This document shows, piece after piece, positions 56,672 through 64,000 of a DNA stretch of 64,000 nt (position 1 is its first letter; every line of letters begins with the position of its first letter). Below the pieces are notes generated by a model, which saw nothing but the letters and a program-made list of their open reading frames with translations, was not told where the DNA came from and did not search any database. The stretch spans positions 1 to 64,000 of the forward strand of contig JAKANY010000006.1 of assembly GCA_021823525.1 (NCBI GenBank). Direction: 5' to 3'. The stretch comes from Actinomycetes bacterium (GTDB taxonomy: Bacteria > Actinomycetota > Acidimicrobiia > Acidimicrobiales > RAAP-2). Both the position numbers and the translations under genes were made by a program.

Positions 56672-57871
56672 TCAGCGAAGCTCCCCGAGGGTTTTCTCGT
56701 CGATACGGTCCAACGCGCGCTGGAAGTCGCGTACCGCCTGGTTCCACGAGTCGGGCTCTTCGAAGTAGGCCGAGTGGCCCGCATCGGCGATCTCCACCAA
56801 GCGTCCGTCGGGGAGCGCGTCGGCAACGGCGCGCAGCGCCGCGGGAGTGAAGAGGGTGTCACGGTCACCGGCCACGACCAGCACCGGCATCGTGAGCGAG
56901 GCGGCGATGTCTGTGCCGTAGGTGGTGCGCGCGAGGCGCTCGAGCATCACCATCGGGTCGACGCTGCCCATGCGGCCCACCATCTGGTACAGGTGCGCGA
57001 GCGCGGGCTCGCGGTGGCGGAAGTCGGCTGAGAGTGCGGGGTGCTCGCCGAGCACGCCGCGTTCGGGGGTGCGCGCGGCGCTGCGCGCCAGGGCGGCCGC
57101 CACGGGATCGGTGACGATCCCGCCGATCGAGTCGGTGAGCACCAGGGAGCGCGCGACGCGCGGGCGCGCCAGCGCAGCCCCGACGGCGGTCCATCCCCCC
57201 ATCGACTGGCCGACCAGGTCGGCGCGTTCGACGTCGAGCTCGTCGAGCACCGCGAGCAGGTCACCGGCGGCGACCTCGGGGCCCGAGACCTCCGCGTGGT
57301 CGCTCGAGCGGCCGTAGCCGCGGTGGTCCCAGCTGATCACCGGCCGCTCGTGGGCCAGGGCGTGGACCTGCTGGAACCACGAGGCGTGGTTCGATCCGGC
57401 GCCGTGGCACAGGACGACGGGCGTGGCGTCGCCCGCGCCGACGACTTCGTAGTAGAGGCTCTCGCCGTCGTGGTGGACGAACCCGGTGCGCCGCACCAGC
57501 TCGCCCGGGCGGGCGTCGCGGCGCCGGTGGGCCACGACCTCGAAGGCGACGTGTGTCCCGCGTGGGGCGCGGGTGGGCGCGAGCGTGCGCCGCGGCGCCG
57601 CACCGGCGAAGTGCTCGTGGTACGAGGCGTCGACGGCCTCCTCGTCGGCCGGGTCGGCCAGATGGGCGATGACCAGATCGACGTCGTGCCACGAGAGCCC
57701 GTCGGCGATGAGCGTCCGGCCGAGCGCCGCGAGGGCAGCGCTCGTCTCGGCGGCCAGATCGGCGCCGGGTGCACTCGTGGGCGCGATCCAGACCAGGTCG
57801 CCCGCCTCGTGCAGGGTCGCACGCGAGCCCGCCTTCGTGGTGGCGGGGGAGATGCGCGTCATCGTGCTCAT
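56672..57871 (-). CDS. RidA-like domain fused to alpha/beta hydrolase
   Basis: A 399-residue fusion. Residues about 15-125 resemble the RidA/YjgF family: AGDLVWIAPTSAPGADLAAE, then ALAALGRTLIADGLSWHDVD, LVIAHLADPADEEAVDASYH and a Pro/Thr-rich strand; the conserved Arg of active imine deaminases is not obvious. Residues about 135-395 are a classical alpha/beta hydrolase: VVLCHGAGSNHASWFQQVHA, nucleophile VGQSMGGW, LVVAGDRDTLFTP for the acid and ADAGHSAYFEEP for the His. It heads the transcript with two GGDEF-EAL genes. It could hydrolyse an ester or lactone whose product is a reactive enamine; the substrate is unknown. ATG 57871 chosen; ATG 57862 is an alternative. Confidence 0.8.
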   Translation of the reverse strand: MSTMTRISPATTKAGSRATLHEAGDLVWIAPTSAPGADLAAETSAALAALGRTLIADGLSWHDVDLVIAHLADPADEEAVDASYHEHFAGAAPRRTLAPTRAPRGTHVAFEVVAHRRRDARPGELVRRTGFVHHDGESLYYEVVGAGDATPVVLCHGAGSNHASWFQQVHALAHERPVISWDHRGYGRSSDHAEVSGPEVAAGDLLAVLDELDVERADLVGQSMGGWTAVGAALARPRVARSLVLTDSIGGIVTDPVAAALARSAARTPERGVLGEHPALSADFRHREPALAHLYQMVGRMGSVDPMVMLERLARTTYGTDIAASLTMPVLVVAGDRDTLFTPAALRAVADALPDGRLVEIADAGHSAYFEEPDSWNQAVRDFQRALDRIDEKTLGELR

Positions 57872-57937
57872 CCTGCCACGTGCACCTCGGCGCGAACAGT
57901 CCGGCACGCGGCCGCGCGACGGTGTAGACCAGGCAGC

Positions 57938-58474
57938 GTGACGATGATGCGCATCAGGCGTGGACGCGGTCGCGGCGTGCTCGCCGCACTGGTCATGGCG
58001 CTTACCCTGCCTCTGGCGGGCCCGCTCGTCGCGGGTGCGGCCGCGCCGCCGTCGTGTCGCAGCGCGCAGCTCGCGGCACGCGTCGGCGTCCCCCAGGGTG
58101 CCGCCGGGACGATCTTCTACCCGCTGGTGCTGACCAACCGCGGGGCGACGTGCGTGCTCTGGGGCCTGCCGCACGTCCAGCCCGTAGGCAGGGCCCCGCA
58201 CCGGCCCGTGGGCCCGCCGGCGCGCAACGCCAGCGTGGGGCAGTTCCCCGCGCGCCACACCCTGGTCCACGGAGCCAGTGTCGCGTCCGCCTTCGGGGTG
58301 AGCGAGGTGGGCAACTACCCACCGGCCCGGTGCCGGGCGGCACCCGCGAGCGGCGTCGTGGTGTCGCTCGCCCCATTCCTCACGCCGCGCTACCTGGCCC
58401 TGCGCATCGCCGTATGCACCCGCGTGGCGAGCACCAGTATCCGCCTGCCCGTCCCGGGGGTCACCGGAGCCTGA
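57938..58474 (+). CDS. Secreted DUF4232-like protein
   Basis: A 178-residue exported protein. The N-terminus is a signal peptide (RRGRGRGVLAALVMALTLPLAGPLVAGAAA) with likely cleavage after AGAAA. The mature part (PPSCRSAQLAARVGVPQGAA, FYPLVLTNRGATCVLWGLPHV and four to five Cys) fits the actinobacterial DUF4232 family of secreted proteins with a disulphide-bonded beta-sandwich. Start is GTG 57938, seven bases after TAGACC with no Shine-Dalgarno sequence, suggesting a leaderless mRNA; ATG 57944 is possible. The function of the family is unknown. Confidence 0.75.
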   Translation: MTMMRIRRGRGRGVLAALVMALTLPLAGPLVAGAAAPPSCRSAQLAARVGVPQGAAGTIFYPLVLTNRGATCVLWGLPHVQPVGRAPHRPVGPPARNASVGQFPARHTLVHGASVASAFGVSEVGNYPPARCRAAPASGVVVSLAPFLTPRYLALRIAVCTRVASTSIRLPVPGVTGA

Positions 58475-58524
58475 CGGCGCACACCCTGGCGACCTACCAT
58501 CGGGCCTGGAAGAAGGAGACCACC

Positions 58525-60222
58525 ATGTCGACCCCGACCGAGGAGTTCCGGGCGGCTCGCGATGAGTTGCTGGCACTGCGCGAGGACTACGACGCCGCGC
58601 GCGCGAGGTTCCGCTGGCCCCGCCCCGCGACGTTCAACTTCGCGCGTGACTGGTTCGACGCGGTCCTGGCCACCGAGCAGCGCGACCAGCCCGGACTGGT
58701 CGTCATCGAAGAGGACGGGTCGGCGACGAGTTCCACCTTCGGCGAGTTGTCCGAACGCTCCCACCGCCTCGCCAGCTGGCTGCGCGATCACGGGGTCACT
58801 CCGGGCATGCGCGTCCTCGTGCTGCTGGGCAACCAGGTCGAGCTGTGGGAGACGACGCTCGCCCTGCTGCAGCTGGGGGCGGTGATGATCCCGGCGACGA
58901 CCCTGCTCACGTCGAGCGACCTGCAGGACCGCATCGATCGGGCGAGCGCTGGCGCCGTGATCGCGCGCACCGACGTGACCGCGCGCTTCGCCAGCGTCGC
59001 GGGAAGCTACGTGCGCGTCGCCGTGGGCGGCGCGGCGGAGGGCTGGCTCGACTACGCCGACGCCGCCACGGCGAGCGCCGACTTCACGCCCGAGGCGCCG
59101 AGTGCCGCCGACGACCCATTCCTCATCTACTTCACGTCGGGCACGACGGCCCTGCCCAAGATGGTCGGCCACACCCACATCAGCTACCCGATCGGACACC
59201 TGTCGACCATGTACTGGATCGGCATCCAGCCCGGCGACGTGCACTTGAACATCTCCAGCCCGGGGTGGGCCAAGCACGCCTGGTCGAGCATGTTCGCACC
59301 CTGGATCGCCGGGGCGACGATCGCGGTCTACAACTACGCGCGCTTCGACGCGCGAGCGATGCTCGACGTGCTGGCCCGCCAGCGCGTGACCACCTTCTGC
59401 GCGCCGCCCACCGTCTGGCGCATGCTCATCCAGCAGGACCTGGCCAGCGTCACGACGAGCGTGCGCGAGCTGGCCAGCGCCGGCGAGCCCCTCAACGCCG
59501 AGGTCATCGAGGCGGTGCAGCGCGCCTGGGGGATCACCATCCGCGACGGCTTCGGCCAGACCGAGACGACGGTGCAGGTGGGCAACTCGCCCGGGCAGCC
59601 GGTGGTGCCGGGCTCCATGGGCCGACCCATCCCCGGCTACACGATCGAGCTGGTCGACCCCATCACCGGCGAGGTCGGCGACGACGGCGAGATCTGCGTC
59701 GCGGTCGACCCGGAGCGCCCGGTCGGGCTCATGGCGGGCTACCGGTCCTCGACGGGGCCCGACGAGGAGCGCAACGCCGTGGCCTTCGCGGGCGGGCGCT
59801 ACCACACGGGGGACATCGCCCATCGCGACGAGAGCGGCTACATCACCTACGTGGGGCGCTCCGACGACGTCTTCAAGGCCAGCGACTACCGCATCAGCCC
59901 CTTCGAGCTCGAGAGCGTGCTCATCGAGCACCCGGCGGTCGGCGAGGCGGCGGTCGTGCCGGCGCCCGACGCCATGCGCCTGGCCGTGCCCAAGGCCTAC
60001 GTGGCACTGGTCGCGGGCTACGAGCCGAGCGCCGACCTGGCGCGCGACATCCTGGCCTACGCGCGCGACCACCTCGCGCCCTACAAGCGCGTGCGTCGCC
60101 TCGAGTTCGCCGAGCTGCCCAAGACCATCAGCGGCAAGATCCGCCGCGTCGACCTGCGCACGGCCGAGGAGACCCGCGAGGGCCGGGCACCCGGCGAGTA
60201 CCGCGAGGAGGACTTCGCCTGA
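58525..60222 (+). CDS. AMP-dependent acyl-CoA synthetase (ACSM/acetyl-CoA synthetase-like)
   Basis: A 565-residue adenylate-forming enzyme that activates a carboxylic acid as acyl-AMP and then acyl-CoA. The phosphate-binding loop is YFTSGTTALPKMV, motif A8-related sequences are RYHTGDIAHRDESGYITYVGRSDDVFK and the C-terminal lysine is in TISGKIRRVDL; DGFGQTETT is the A5 motif. The sequence around SSPGWAKHAWSSMFAPW is typical of medium-chain acyl-CoA synthetases. GAAGGAG precedes the ATG. Substrate not assignable by eye. A strong hairpin follows the gene. Confidence 0.93.
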   Translation: MSTPTEEFRAARDELLALREDYDAARARFRWPRPATFNFARDWFDAVLATEQRDQPGLVVIEEDGSATSSTFGELSERSHRLASWLRDHGVTPGMRVLVLLGNQVELWETTLALLQLGAVMIPATTLLTSSDLQDRIDRASAGAVIARTDVTARFASVAGSYVRVAVGGAAEGWLDYADAATASADFTPEAPSAADDPFLIYFTSGTTALPKMVGHTHISYPIGHLSTMYWIGIQPGDVHLNISSPGWAKHAWSSMFAPWIAGATIAVYNYARFDARAMLDVLARQRVTTFCAPPTVWRMLIQQDLASVTTSVRELASAGEPLNAEVIEAVQRAWGITIRDGFGQTETTVQVGNSPGQPVVPGSMGRPIPGYTIELVDPITGEVGDDGEICVAVDPERPVGLMAGYRSSTGPDEERNAVAFAGGRYHTGDIAHRDESGYITYVGRSDDVFKASDYRISPFELESVLIEHPAVGEAAVVPAPDAMRLAVPKAYVALVAGYEPSADLARDILAYARDHLAPYKRVRRLEFAELPKTISGKIRRVDLRTAEETREGRAPGEYREEDFA

Positions 60223-60228
60223 GCGGGG

Positions 60229-60247
60229 CCCGGCGCGCGGCGCCGGG
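60229..60247 (+). terminator. GC-rich hairpin after the acyl-CoA synthetase gene
   Basis: CCCGGCGC (60229-60236) and GCGCCGGG (60240-60247) form a perfect 8-base stem with a 3-base loop, 7 bases after the stop codon. No T-run follows, so it may act as a weak or factor-dependent terminator or an mRNA-end stabiliser. Confidence 0.4.
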
Positions 60248-60271
60248 ACGGCACGGAAAGAGGAGGGGGAG

Positions 60272-61060
60272 ATGACTGACGAGAGGCACGACCCACCGGC
60301 GTTCGCCGACACCGGGGCGACCGGGGTGGCCCACCGGATCCTGGGCACGACGATGCCGGTTCTCGAGGTCCAGCTCCAGCCGGGCCAGGCGGTGGTCTCC
60401 CAGGGCGGTGAGCTGTCCTGGATGAGCCCCAACGTCACGCTGACCACCGCGACCGGCGGGGCCGGCGGGTCCGGGGTGCTCGGCGTGCTCAAGCGCGTGG
60501 CGGCGGGCGGCACGGTCTTCCTGACGCGCTACGAGGCCCAGGGCGCCGCGGCGAGTGTGGCCTTCGCGGCCAAGATGCCTGGGCACATCCGTCCTGTCGC
60601 GGTCGACGCGCAGCACGAGTACCTGGTGTCGCGCCACGGCTTCCTCGCGGCGACTGCCGACGTGACCCTGGCGCTCGGCTTCCAGCAGCGCCTCGGGGCG
60701 GGCATCTTCTCGGGCAACGGCTTCCTGCTCCAGCGCATCGCCGGCCAGGGGACGGCCTGGGTCGAGCTCTCGGGCGAGCTGACGACCTACACCCTGGGCG
60801 CGGGCGAGTCGTTCCTCGTGCACCCGGGCCACATCGGGCTCTTCGACGCGTCGGTCACCTTGGACATCCAGATGGTCAAGGGGATCAAGAACATCATCTT
60901 CGGGGCCGAGACCCTCTTCCTCGCCCGGCTCACGGGTCCCGGGACCGTCTACCTCCAGAGCCTGACCCTGCCGGGGCTGGCTCAGTCCCTGGGACCGTAC
61001 CTGGCGACGGGCGAGGGAGGCAAGACCGGATTCGGGGGTCTTCCCTTCAACATCGGCTAG
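60272..61060 (+). CDS. AIM24/TIGR00266-family protein
   Basis: A 262-residue beta-rich protein of the AIM24 family (TIGR00266 type). It shows the expected pattern: LEVQLQPGQAVVSQGGELSWMSPNV near residues 30-55, GGTVFLTRYEAQG, IRPVAVDAQHEYLVSRHGFLA and GETL-like segments ending in IIFGAETLFLARLTGPGTVYLQSL. The molecular function is unknown; mitochondrial AIM24 is linked to membrane integrity. A strong GAGGAGGGGGAG ribosome-binding site precedes the ATG. Function cannot be inferred from neighbours. Confidence 0.9.
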   Translation: MTDERHDPPAFADTGATGVAHRILGTTMPVLEVQLQPGQAVVSQGGELSWMSPNVTLTTATGGAGGSGVLGVLKRVAAGGTVFLTRYEAQGAAASVAFAAKMPGHIRPVAVDAQHEYLVSRHGFLAATADVTLALGFQQRLGAGIFSGNGFLLQRIAGQGTAWVELSGELTTYTLGAGESFLVHPGHIGLFDASVTLDIQMVKGIKNIIFGAETLFLARLTGPGTVYLQSLTLPGLAQSLGPYLATGEGGKTGFGGLPFNIG

Positions 61061-61062
61061 GG

Positions 61063-61081
61063 CGCGGGCCGGACGCCCGCG
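61063..61081 (+). terminator. Hairpin between AIM24 and carboxyltransferase genes
   Basis: Stem of 7 bases (CGCGGGC at 61063-61069 with GCCCGCG at 61075-61081) and a 5-base loop, three bases after the AIM24 stop. There is no T-run, so terminator function is only possible. Confidence 0.3.
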
Positions 61082-61107
61082 AAGGGCGTCGCGTAGAGTG
61101 GGATCCC

Positions 61108-62997
61108 ATGCCAGACAGCACGGGCTCACCCGAGCCCCGACCCGAGGACGAGCTTGACGCGACGCTCTTCGGCGAGGGCTACCCCGTCGGGCTGCCGGTC
61201 CACGAGCAGGCGGTCGAGCCGCACCTGCGCAACCGGCGCACCGTCCACATCCCCGCGCAGCTGCAGCTGCTCCAGGAGCTGGTGCACTTCAAGCCCAGCC
61301 ACAGCCGCTGGCGCATCACCAAGGACCTGGTCGGCCTGGTGCGCCGCGGCCACGGTGGCGAGACCGACGAGTCCTACTTCGACAAGCTGCGCCGCGAGGC
61401 GCGCCACGGCAAGACGGAGTCCTCCACCTACGGGATGGCGACCCTGGAGGACCGGCCCATCGTCCTGTACGCGATGAACTGGGACTTCTTCGCCGGTTCG
61501 CTCGGCGTGATCTCGGGCGAGGTCTTCCAGCAGGCGGCGGACCTGGCCTCGAGCAAGCACCTGCCGCTCGTCGCCGTGTACGCGAGCAGCGGCGTGCGCC
61601 AGCACGAGAACTTCGCCGGTCTGACCCAGATGACCCGCATGGTCGAGGCCATTCGCGTCTACAAGGAGCGGGTGAGCCTGCCCCACGTGGCCGTGCTGCT
61701 GGGCAACGTCTGGGGCGGGGTCTCGGCGAGCGCGGTGCCCAACGCCGACCTCATCGTCGCCACCTCGGGCACGAACTTCGGGTTCGCCGGCCCCAACGTG
61801 ATCGAGGCCTTCGAGGGTACGGCCGTCCCCTCGACCTCCCAGAGTGCCGAGGCCAACCTGCTGGATCGCAACATTGACGCGGTGCTGCCCGACGTCGCCG
61901 AGCTGGTCGGCTACCTGGGGAGCGTCTACGCGACGAGCGCCCCGGCCGACAAGCGTCCCGAGCTCACCCGCGAGACCGGGTCCCTGATCCACAACGTGAC
62001 GGCGGTCGACCAGCGGCGCGTCTTCGCCTTCGGCGCGACGGGCATCCACGGCCCGCGCTTCGACGACGTGACGGGCGCGCCCGCGCTGGTGCCAGCCGCC
62101 CACCGGCCCCCGGTGCCCGCCGACCGCGCCGACGCCCTGCTCGAGCAGTACCAGGACCTGATCGTCGACGCCAACCGCGTCGACCTCGAGTTCCTCGTGC
62201 GCTACGCCTTCACCGGCTCGGTCGCCCTCTACAACCACGTCCAGGAGCCGGGGCTGCGCCACTACCCGGCGATCGTGGCCGCCCTCGCGCGCCTCGGGCC
62301 CCAGCCCTTCCTGGTCGTGGGTACCCAGCCCTCCTACCAGCGCGTCGGCGACGCCGTCATCAAGCGGCCGGCCAACCCGGGTCCCGAGGACTTCGCCTAC
62401 CTGCACCGCGTCCTGGAGGTCGGTGCGCGCCTCGGCCTGCCGGCACTCTTCGTGACCGACACCCTGGGGGCCAAGCCCACCCTCGAGAGCGAGCGCCGGG
62501 GCCAGTCGCGCCTGATCGCGCGCTCGATCCTGCGCGGCATCGACTACCCGCACCTGGCGATCTCGCTGGTGGCGGGGGCGCTCGGCAGCGGGGGCGGACT
62601 CGCGACGACCCCGATGGCCGACCACGTGATGATGCTCGAGCGCGCCATGGCCTACGTCGCCGAGCCCCGCTCGGCGGCCTCCATCCTCTACAAGACGCCG
62701 AGCCCCAGCCGCGATCAGGTCAAGATGACCCTGGCGACGATGCGCTCGACCGCGGCCGACCAGCTCGAGTTCGGCCTCATCGACGAGGTCGTGCCCGAGG
62801 ACCCCAACCCCTTCGTCACCGCCGAGAACGTCCACCGCGCGGTGCTCGCGGCCTTTGTGGAGCTGCGCGAGCTCTCGGGGCGCAAGCTGCGCGGCCGGCG
62901 CCACGACCGTATCCGCGCGCTGCGCGCCTTCGACATCATCGATGAGGGCGTCGCTGAGGCTTCCGCCGACGGCGGCGCGGAGGGCGAAGGCGCTTAG
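61108..62997 (+). CDS. Fused acyl-CoA carboxyltransferase (AccD-like plus AccA-like)
   Basis: A 629-residue fusion. Residues about 60-330 resemble the beta (AccD) carboxyltransferase half: DKLRREARHGKTESSTYGMA, ATLEDRPIVLYAMNWDFFAGS then VASSGVRQHENFAGLTQMTR-like and SGTNFGFAGPNVI. Residues about 380-590 resemble the alpha (AccA) half: GPEDFAYLHRVLEVGARLGLPALFV, LISLVAGALGSGG-like and ILYKTPSPSRDQVKMTLATM. No four-Cys zinc ribbon of AccD is present at the N-terminus. It should transfer CO2 from carboxybiotin to an acyl-CoA; substrate unknown and no biotin carboxylase is near. TAGAGT lies eight bases before the ATG with no Shine-Dalgarno sequence. Confidence 0.82.
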   Translation: MPDSTGSPEPRPEDELDATLFGEGYPVGLPVHEQAVEPHLRNRRTVHIPAQLQLLQELVHFKPSHSRWRITKDLVGLVRRGHGGETDESYFDKLRREARHGKTESSTYGMATLEDRPIVLYAMNWDFFAGSLGVISGEVFQQAADLASSKHLPLVAVYASSGVRQHENFAGLTQMTRMVEAIRVYKERVSLPHVAVLLGNVWGGVSASAVPNADLIVATSGTNFGFAGPNVIEAFEGTAVPSTSQSAEANLLDRNIDAVLPDVAELVGYLGSVYATSAPADKRPELTRETGSLIHNVTAVDQRRVFAFGATGIHGPRFDDVTGAPALVPAAHRPPVPADRADALLEQYQDLIVDANRVDLEFLVRYAFTGSVALYNHVQEPGLRHYPAIVAALARLGPQPFLVVGTQPSYQRVGDAVIKRPANPGPEDFAYLHRVLEVGARLGLPALFVTDTLGAKPTLESERRGQSRLIARSILRGIDYPHLAISLVAGALGSGGGLATTPMADHVMMLERAMAYVAEPRSAASILYKTPSPSRDQVKMTLATMRSTAADQLEFGLIDEVVPEDPNPFVTAENVHRAVLAAFVELRELSGRKLRGRRHDRIRALRAFDIIDEGVAEASADGGAEGEGA

Positions 62998-64000
62998 CCC
63001 GCCGCGGTGGTCGTCGTCGTGGTCGGCGGCGCGACCGGGGTGACGACCATCGGCGCGCCGCTCGGATAGATCTCGACCCACGTGCGACCCGGTGCCAGGT
63101 TGATGCGGTGCCCGGCGGCGTCCAGGAAGATGGTCGGCGTGCCGGCCGGACCCGCGGTCCACGTGCCCGTGATCATGCGCCCGTTGCGCAGGATGTAGGC
63201 GCGCCCCGAGTTGTCCAGGATGTGGGACTCGGCCTCGAGCCCACCCTGGCTGTTCTCGACCCACGGCCCGTAGGTGATGGACACGTCCTGGACGATGACG
63301 TTCTGGGCTTGGTTCTGGACGCCGTCGGCGAGGATGTCGGGGACGATGTCGGGCGCGCTGAGGGACCCGTCGTTGTAGAAGCGCAGCCAGGTCCCCGTCG
63401 TCGCGTCCCAGCGCCAGTAGATGTTCGAGGTGACCGACCAGTCCAAGTGCACCTGGCTGACGGCCTCACCGGGCGGGGCGACCTTGGAGAAGGTGAAGAT
63501 CGGCGTGGGCGCCGTGGCGGGAGCGCTGATCGCCGACCAGATCGCCTGGGTGGTGGTGTAGGTGTCGTAGGGGGCGTAGCGGCCCGGCGGGTTGGTCTCG
63601 AGACCCGGGTGCGTCCCGAGGTCGACGTTCACCAGCGACGACGCGTTGACGACGGCGAGCACCGGCAGGATGCCCCCCACGTGCACGAACAGGGGGTGGC
63701 CCAGCTCACTGAGCATCTGCACGTCGGTCCAGCGCGCCGAGCGGATCGGGCCGACGAGGCTCGGCGCGTTGCGGCACTGGAACACGGCGGCGTAGCGCGT
63801 GATCGACCCCTCGACCTGCTCCTCGAAGACGATGTCGGCGTAGTCGAGACCGCTCTGGGGACGCGCCTCGGCGGGAGGAGGTCCAAACGAGTAGTTGTCA
63901 ACCTTCATGGCGATCGCCGGGCGCTGGGGGACGACCCCGCCGGGAGCGGGCGTCCCGGTGAGGGGGCACAGGGCGACCGGTCGGGCCGTCGTCGTCGTGG
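62994..64000 (-). CDS. DUF3048 (YerB-like) family protein, truncated by window edge
   Basis: Partial gene: the reading frame stays open to base 64000, so the true start lies beyond the window (an internal ATG at 63908 is not the start, because the family motif CPLTGTPAPGG lies upstream of it). The visible part has the DUF3048 pattern: AMKVDNYSFGPPPAEARPQSGL, ADIVFEEQVEGSITRYAAVFQ and VGPIRSARWTDVQML, followed by the second domain with GHRINLAPGRTWVEIYP, and a Thr-rich tail. The family consists of secreted or lipid-anchored proteins of unknown function in Gram-positives. Its end overlaps the carboxyltransferase gene by four bases convergently. Confidence 0.9.
   Translation of the reverse strand, partial: TTTTARPVALCPLTGTPAPGGVVPQRPAIAMKVDNYSFGPPPAEARPQSGLDYADIVFEEQVEGSITRYAAVFQCRNAPSLVGPIRSARWTDVQMLSELGHPLFVHVGGILPVLAVVNASSLVNVDLGTHPGLETNPPGRYAPYDTYTTTQAIWSAISAPATAPTPIFTFSKVAPPGEAVSQVHLDWSVTSNIYWRWDATTGTWLRFYNDGSLSAPDIVPDILADGVQNQAQNVIVQDVSITYGPWVENSQGGLEAESHILDNSGRAYILRNGRMITGTWTAGPAGTPTIFLDAAGHRINLAPGRTWVEIYPSGAPMVVTPVAPPTTTTTTAAG

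Noticed and set aside
1-64000. CRISPR arrays, tRNA or rRNA genes, insertion sequences or prophage genes
   Set aside because: No spaced short repeats, cloverleaf-like sequences, transposase or integrase motifs, or phage structural genes were seen on either strand.
63908-64000. Treating ATG 63908 as the start of the DUF3048 gene
   Set aside because: The frame continues upstream to the window edge and encodes CPLTGTPAPGG and RPAIA, which belong to the family's conserved N-terminal region.

Overview
This is a contiguous piece of a high-GC, gene-dense, Gram-positive-type actinobacterial chromosome. Pointers are tight gene packing with many ATGA/GTGA 4-base overlaps, frequent GTG/TTG starts, apparently leaderless promoters, a DUF3048 lipoprotein-like gene, a DUF2236 gene, an AidB-type acyl-CoA dehydrogenase and a homologue of mycobacterial Rv1355c next to a GGDEF-EAL gene. 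I favour a member of class Acidimicrobiia or a close relative, but no rRNA or strict marker is present to prove it. No tRNA, rRNA, CRISPR array, prophage or insertion sequence was recognised.

Layout. (1) 1-1.1 kb: inorganic pyrophosphatase and a membrane protein. (2) 1.07-13.85 kb: a catabolic island. The minus-strand half holds two TetR paralogues, a 2-oxoacid dehydrogenase E2 with a duplicated subunit-binding domain, and a C-C-hydrolase-like alpha/beta hydrolase. The divergent plus-strand half holds a complete LivKHMGF importer, a 3-hydroxyisobutyrate-dehydrogenase-like enzyme, an M24 pita-bread protein with a substituted metal ligand, and E1 alpha and beta. The two halves together supply E1+E2 (no E3), so an imported compound is probably hydrolysed, oxidised and passed to an acyl-CoA. 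(3) 13.8-16.5 kb: an extracytosolic flavin electron-transfer trio (ApbE, FMN-binding protein, ferric-reductase-like flavocytochrome). (4) 16.6-28.4 kb: assorted metabolism: AidB-like dehydrogenase, FUSC membrane protein, NMT1-like protein plus aldehyde dehydrogenase, a MarR/methyltransferase/MFS operon, DUF2236, and a GNAT/deacetylase/universal-stress-protein operon.

(5) 28.8-39.97 kb: a type IV pilus locus (pilB, pilC, three prepilin-like genes, a pilin with its own promoter, pilT, a degenerate DUF429 gene, prepilin peptidase), preceded by a short antitoxin-like remnant. (6) 40.2-56.7 kb: a cyclic-di-GMP hub. A 960-residue GNAT/E1-ThiF/nitroreductase-like fusion is followed by GAF-GGDEF-EAL, a GGDEF protein, an unknown protein and a GT-C-like membrane protein; then two PAS-GAF-HD-GYP phosphodiesterases and, on the other strand, two PAS-GGDEF-EAL proteins behind a RidA-alpha/beta hydrolase fusion. 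The pilus and hub regions look lower in GC than the flanks. PilB carries a tandem MshEN-type motif, the known cyclic-di-GMP-binding domain of pilus and secretion ATPases, which gives a direct route from the hub to the pilus motor.

(7) 57.9-64 kb: a secreted DUF4232-like protein, an acyl-CoA synthetase, an AIM24 protein, a fused AccD/AccA-like carboxyltransferase, and a DUF3048 gene running off the right edge.

The best candidates for something undescribed are the GNAT-E1-nitroreductase fusion with its diguanylate cyclase neighbours, the MshEN-PilB/cyclic-di-GMP linkage with TIG-domain and His-rich prepilins, the GNAT-deacetylase-USP operon, and the RidA-hydrolase fusion.
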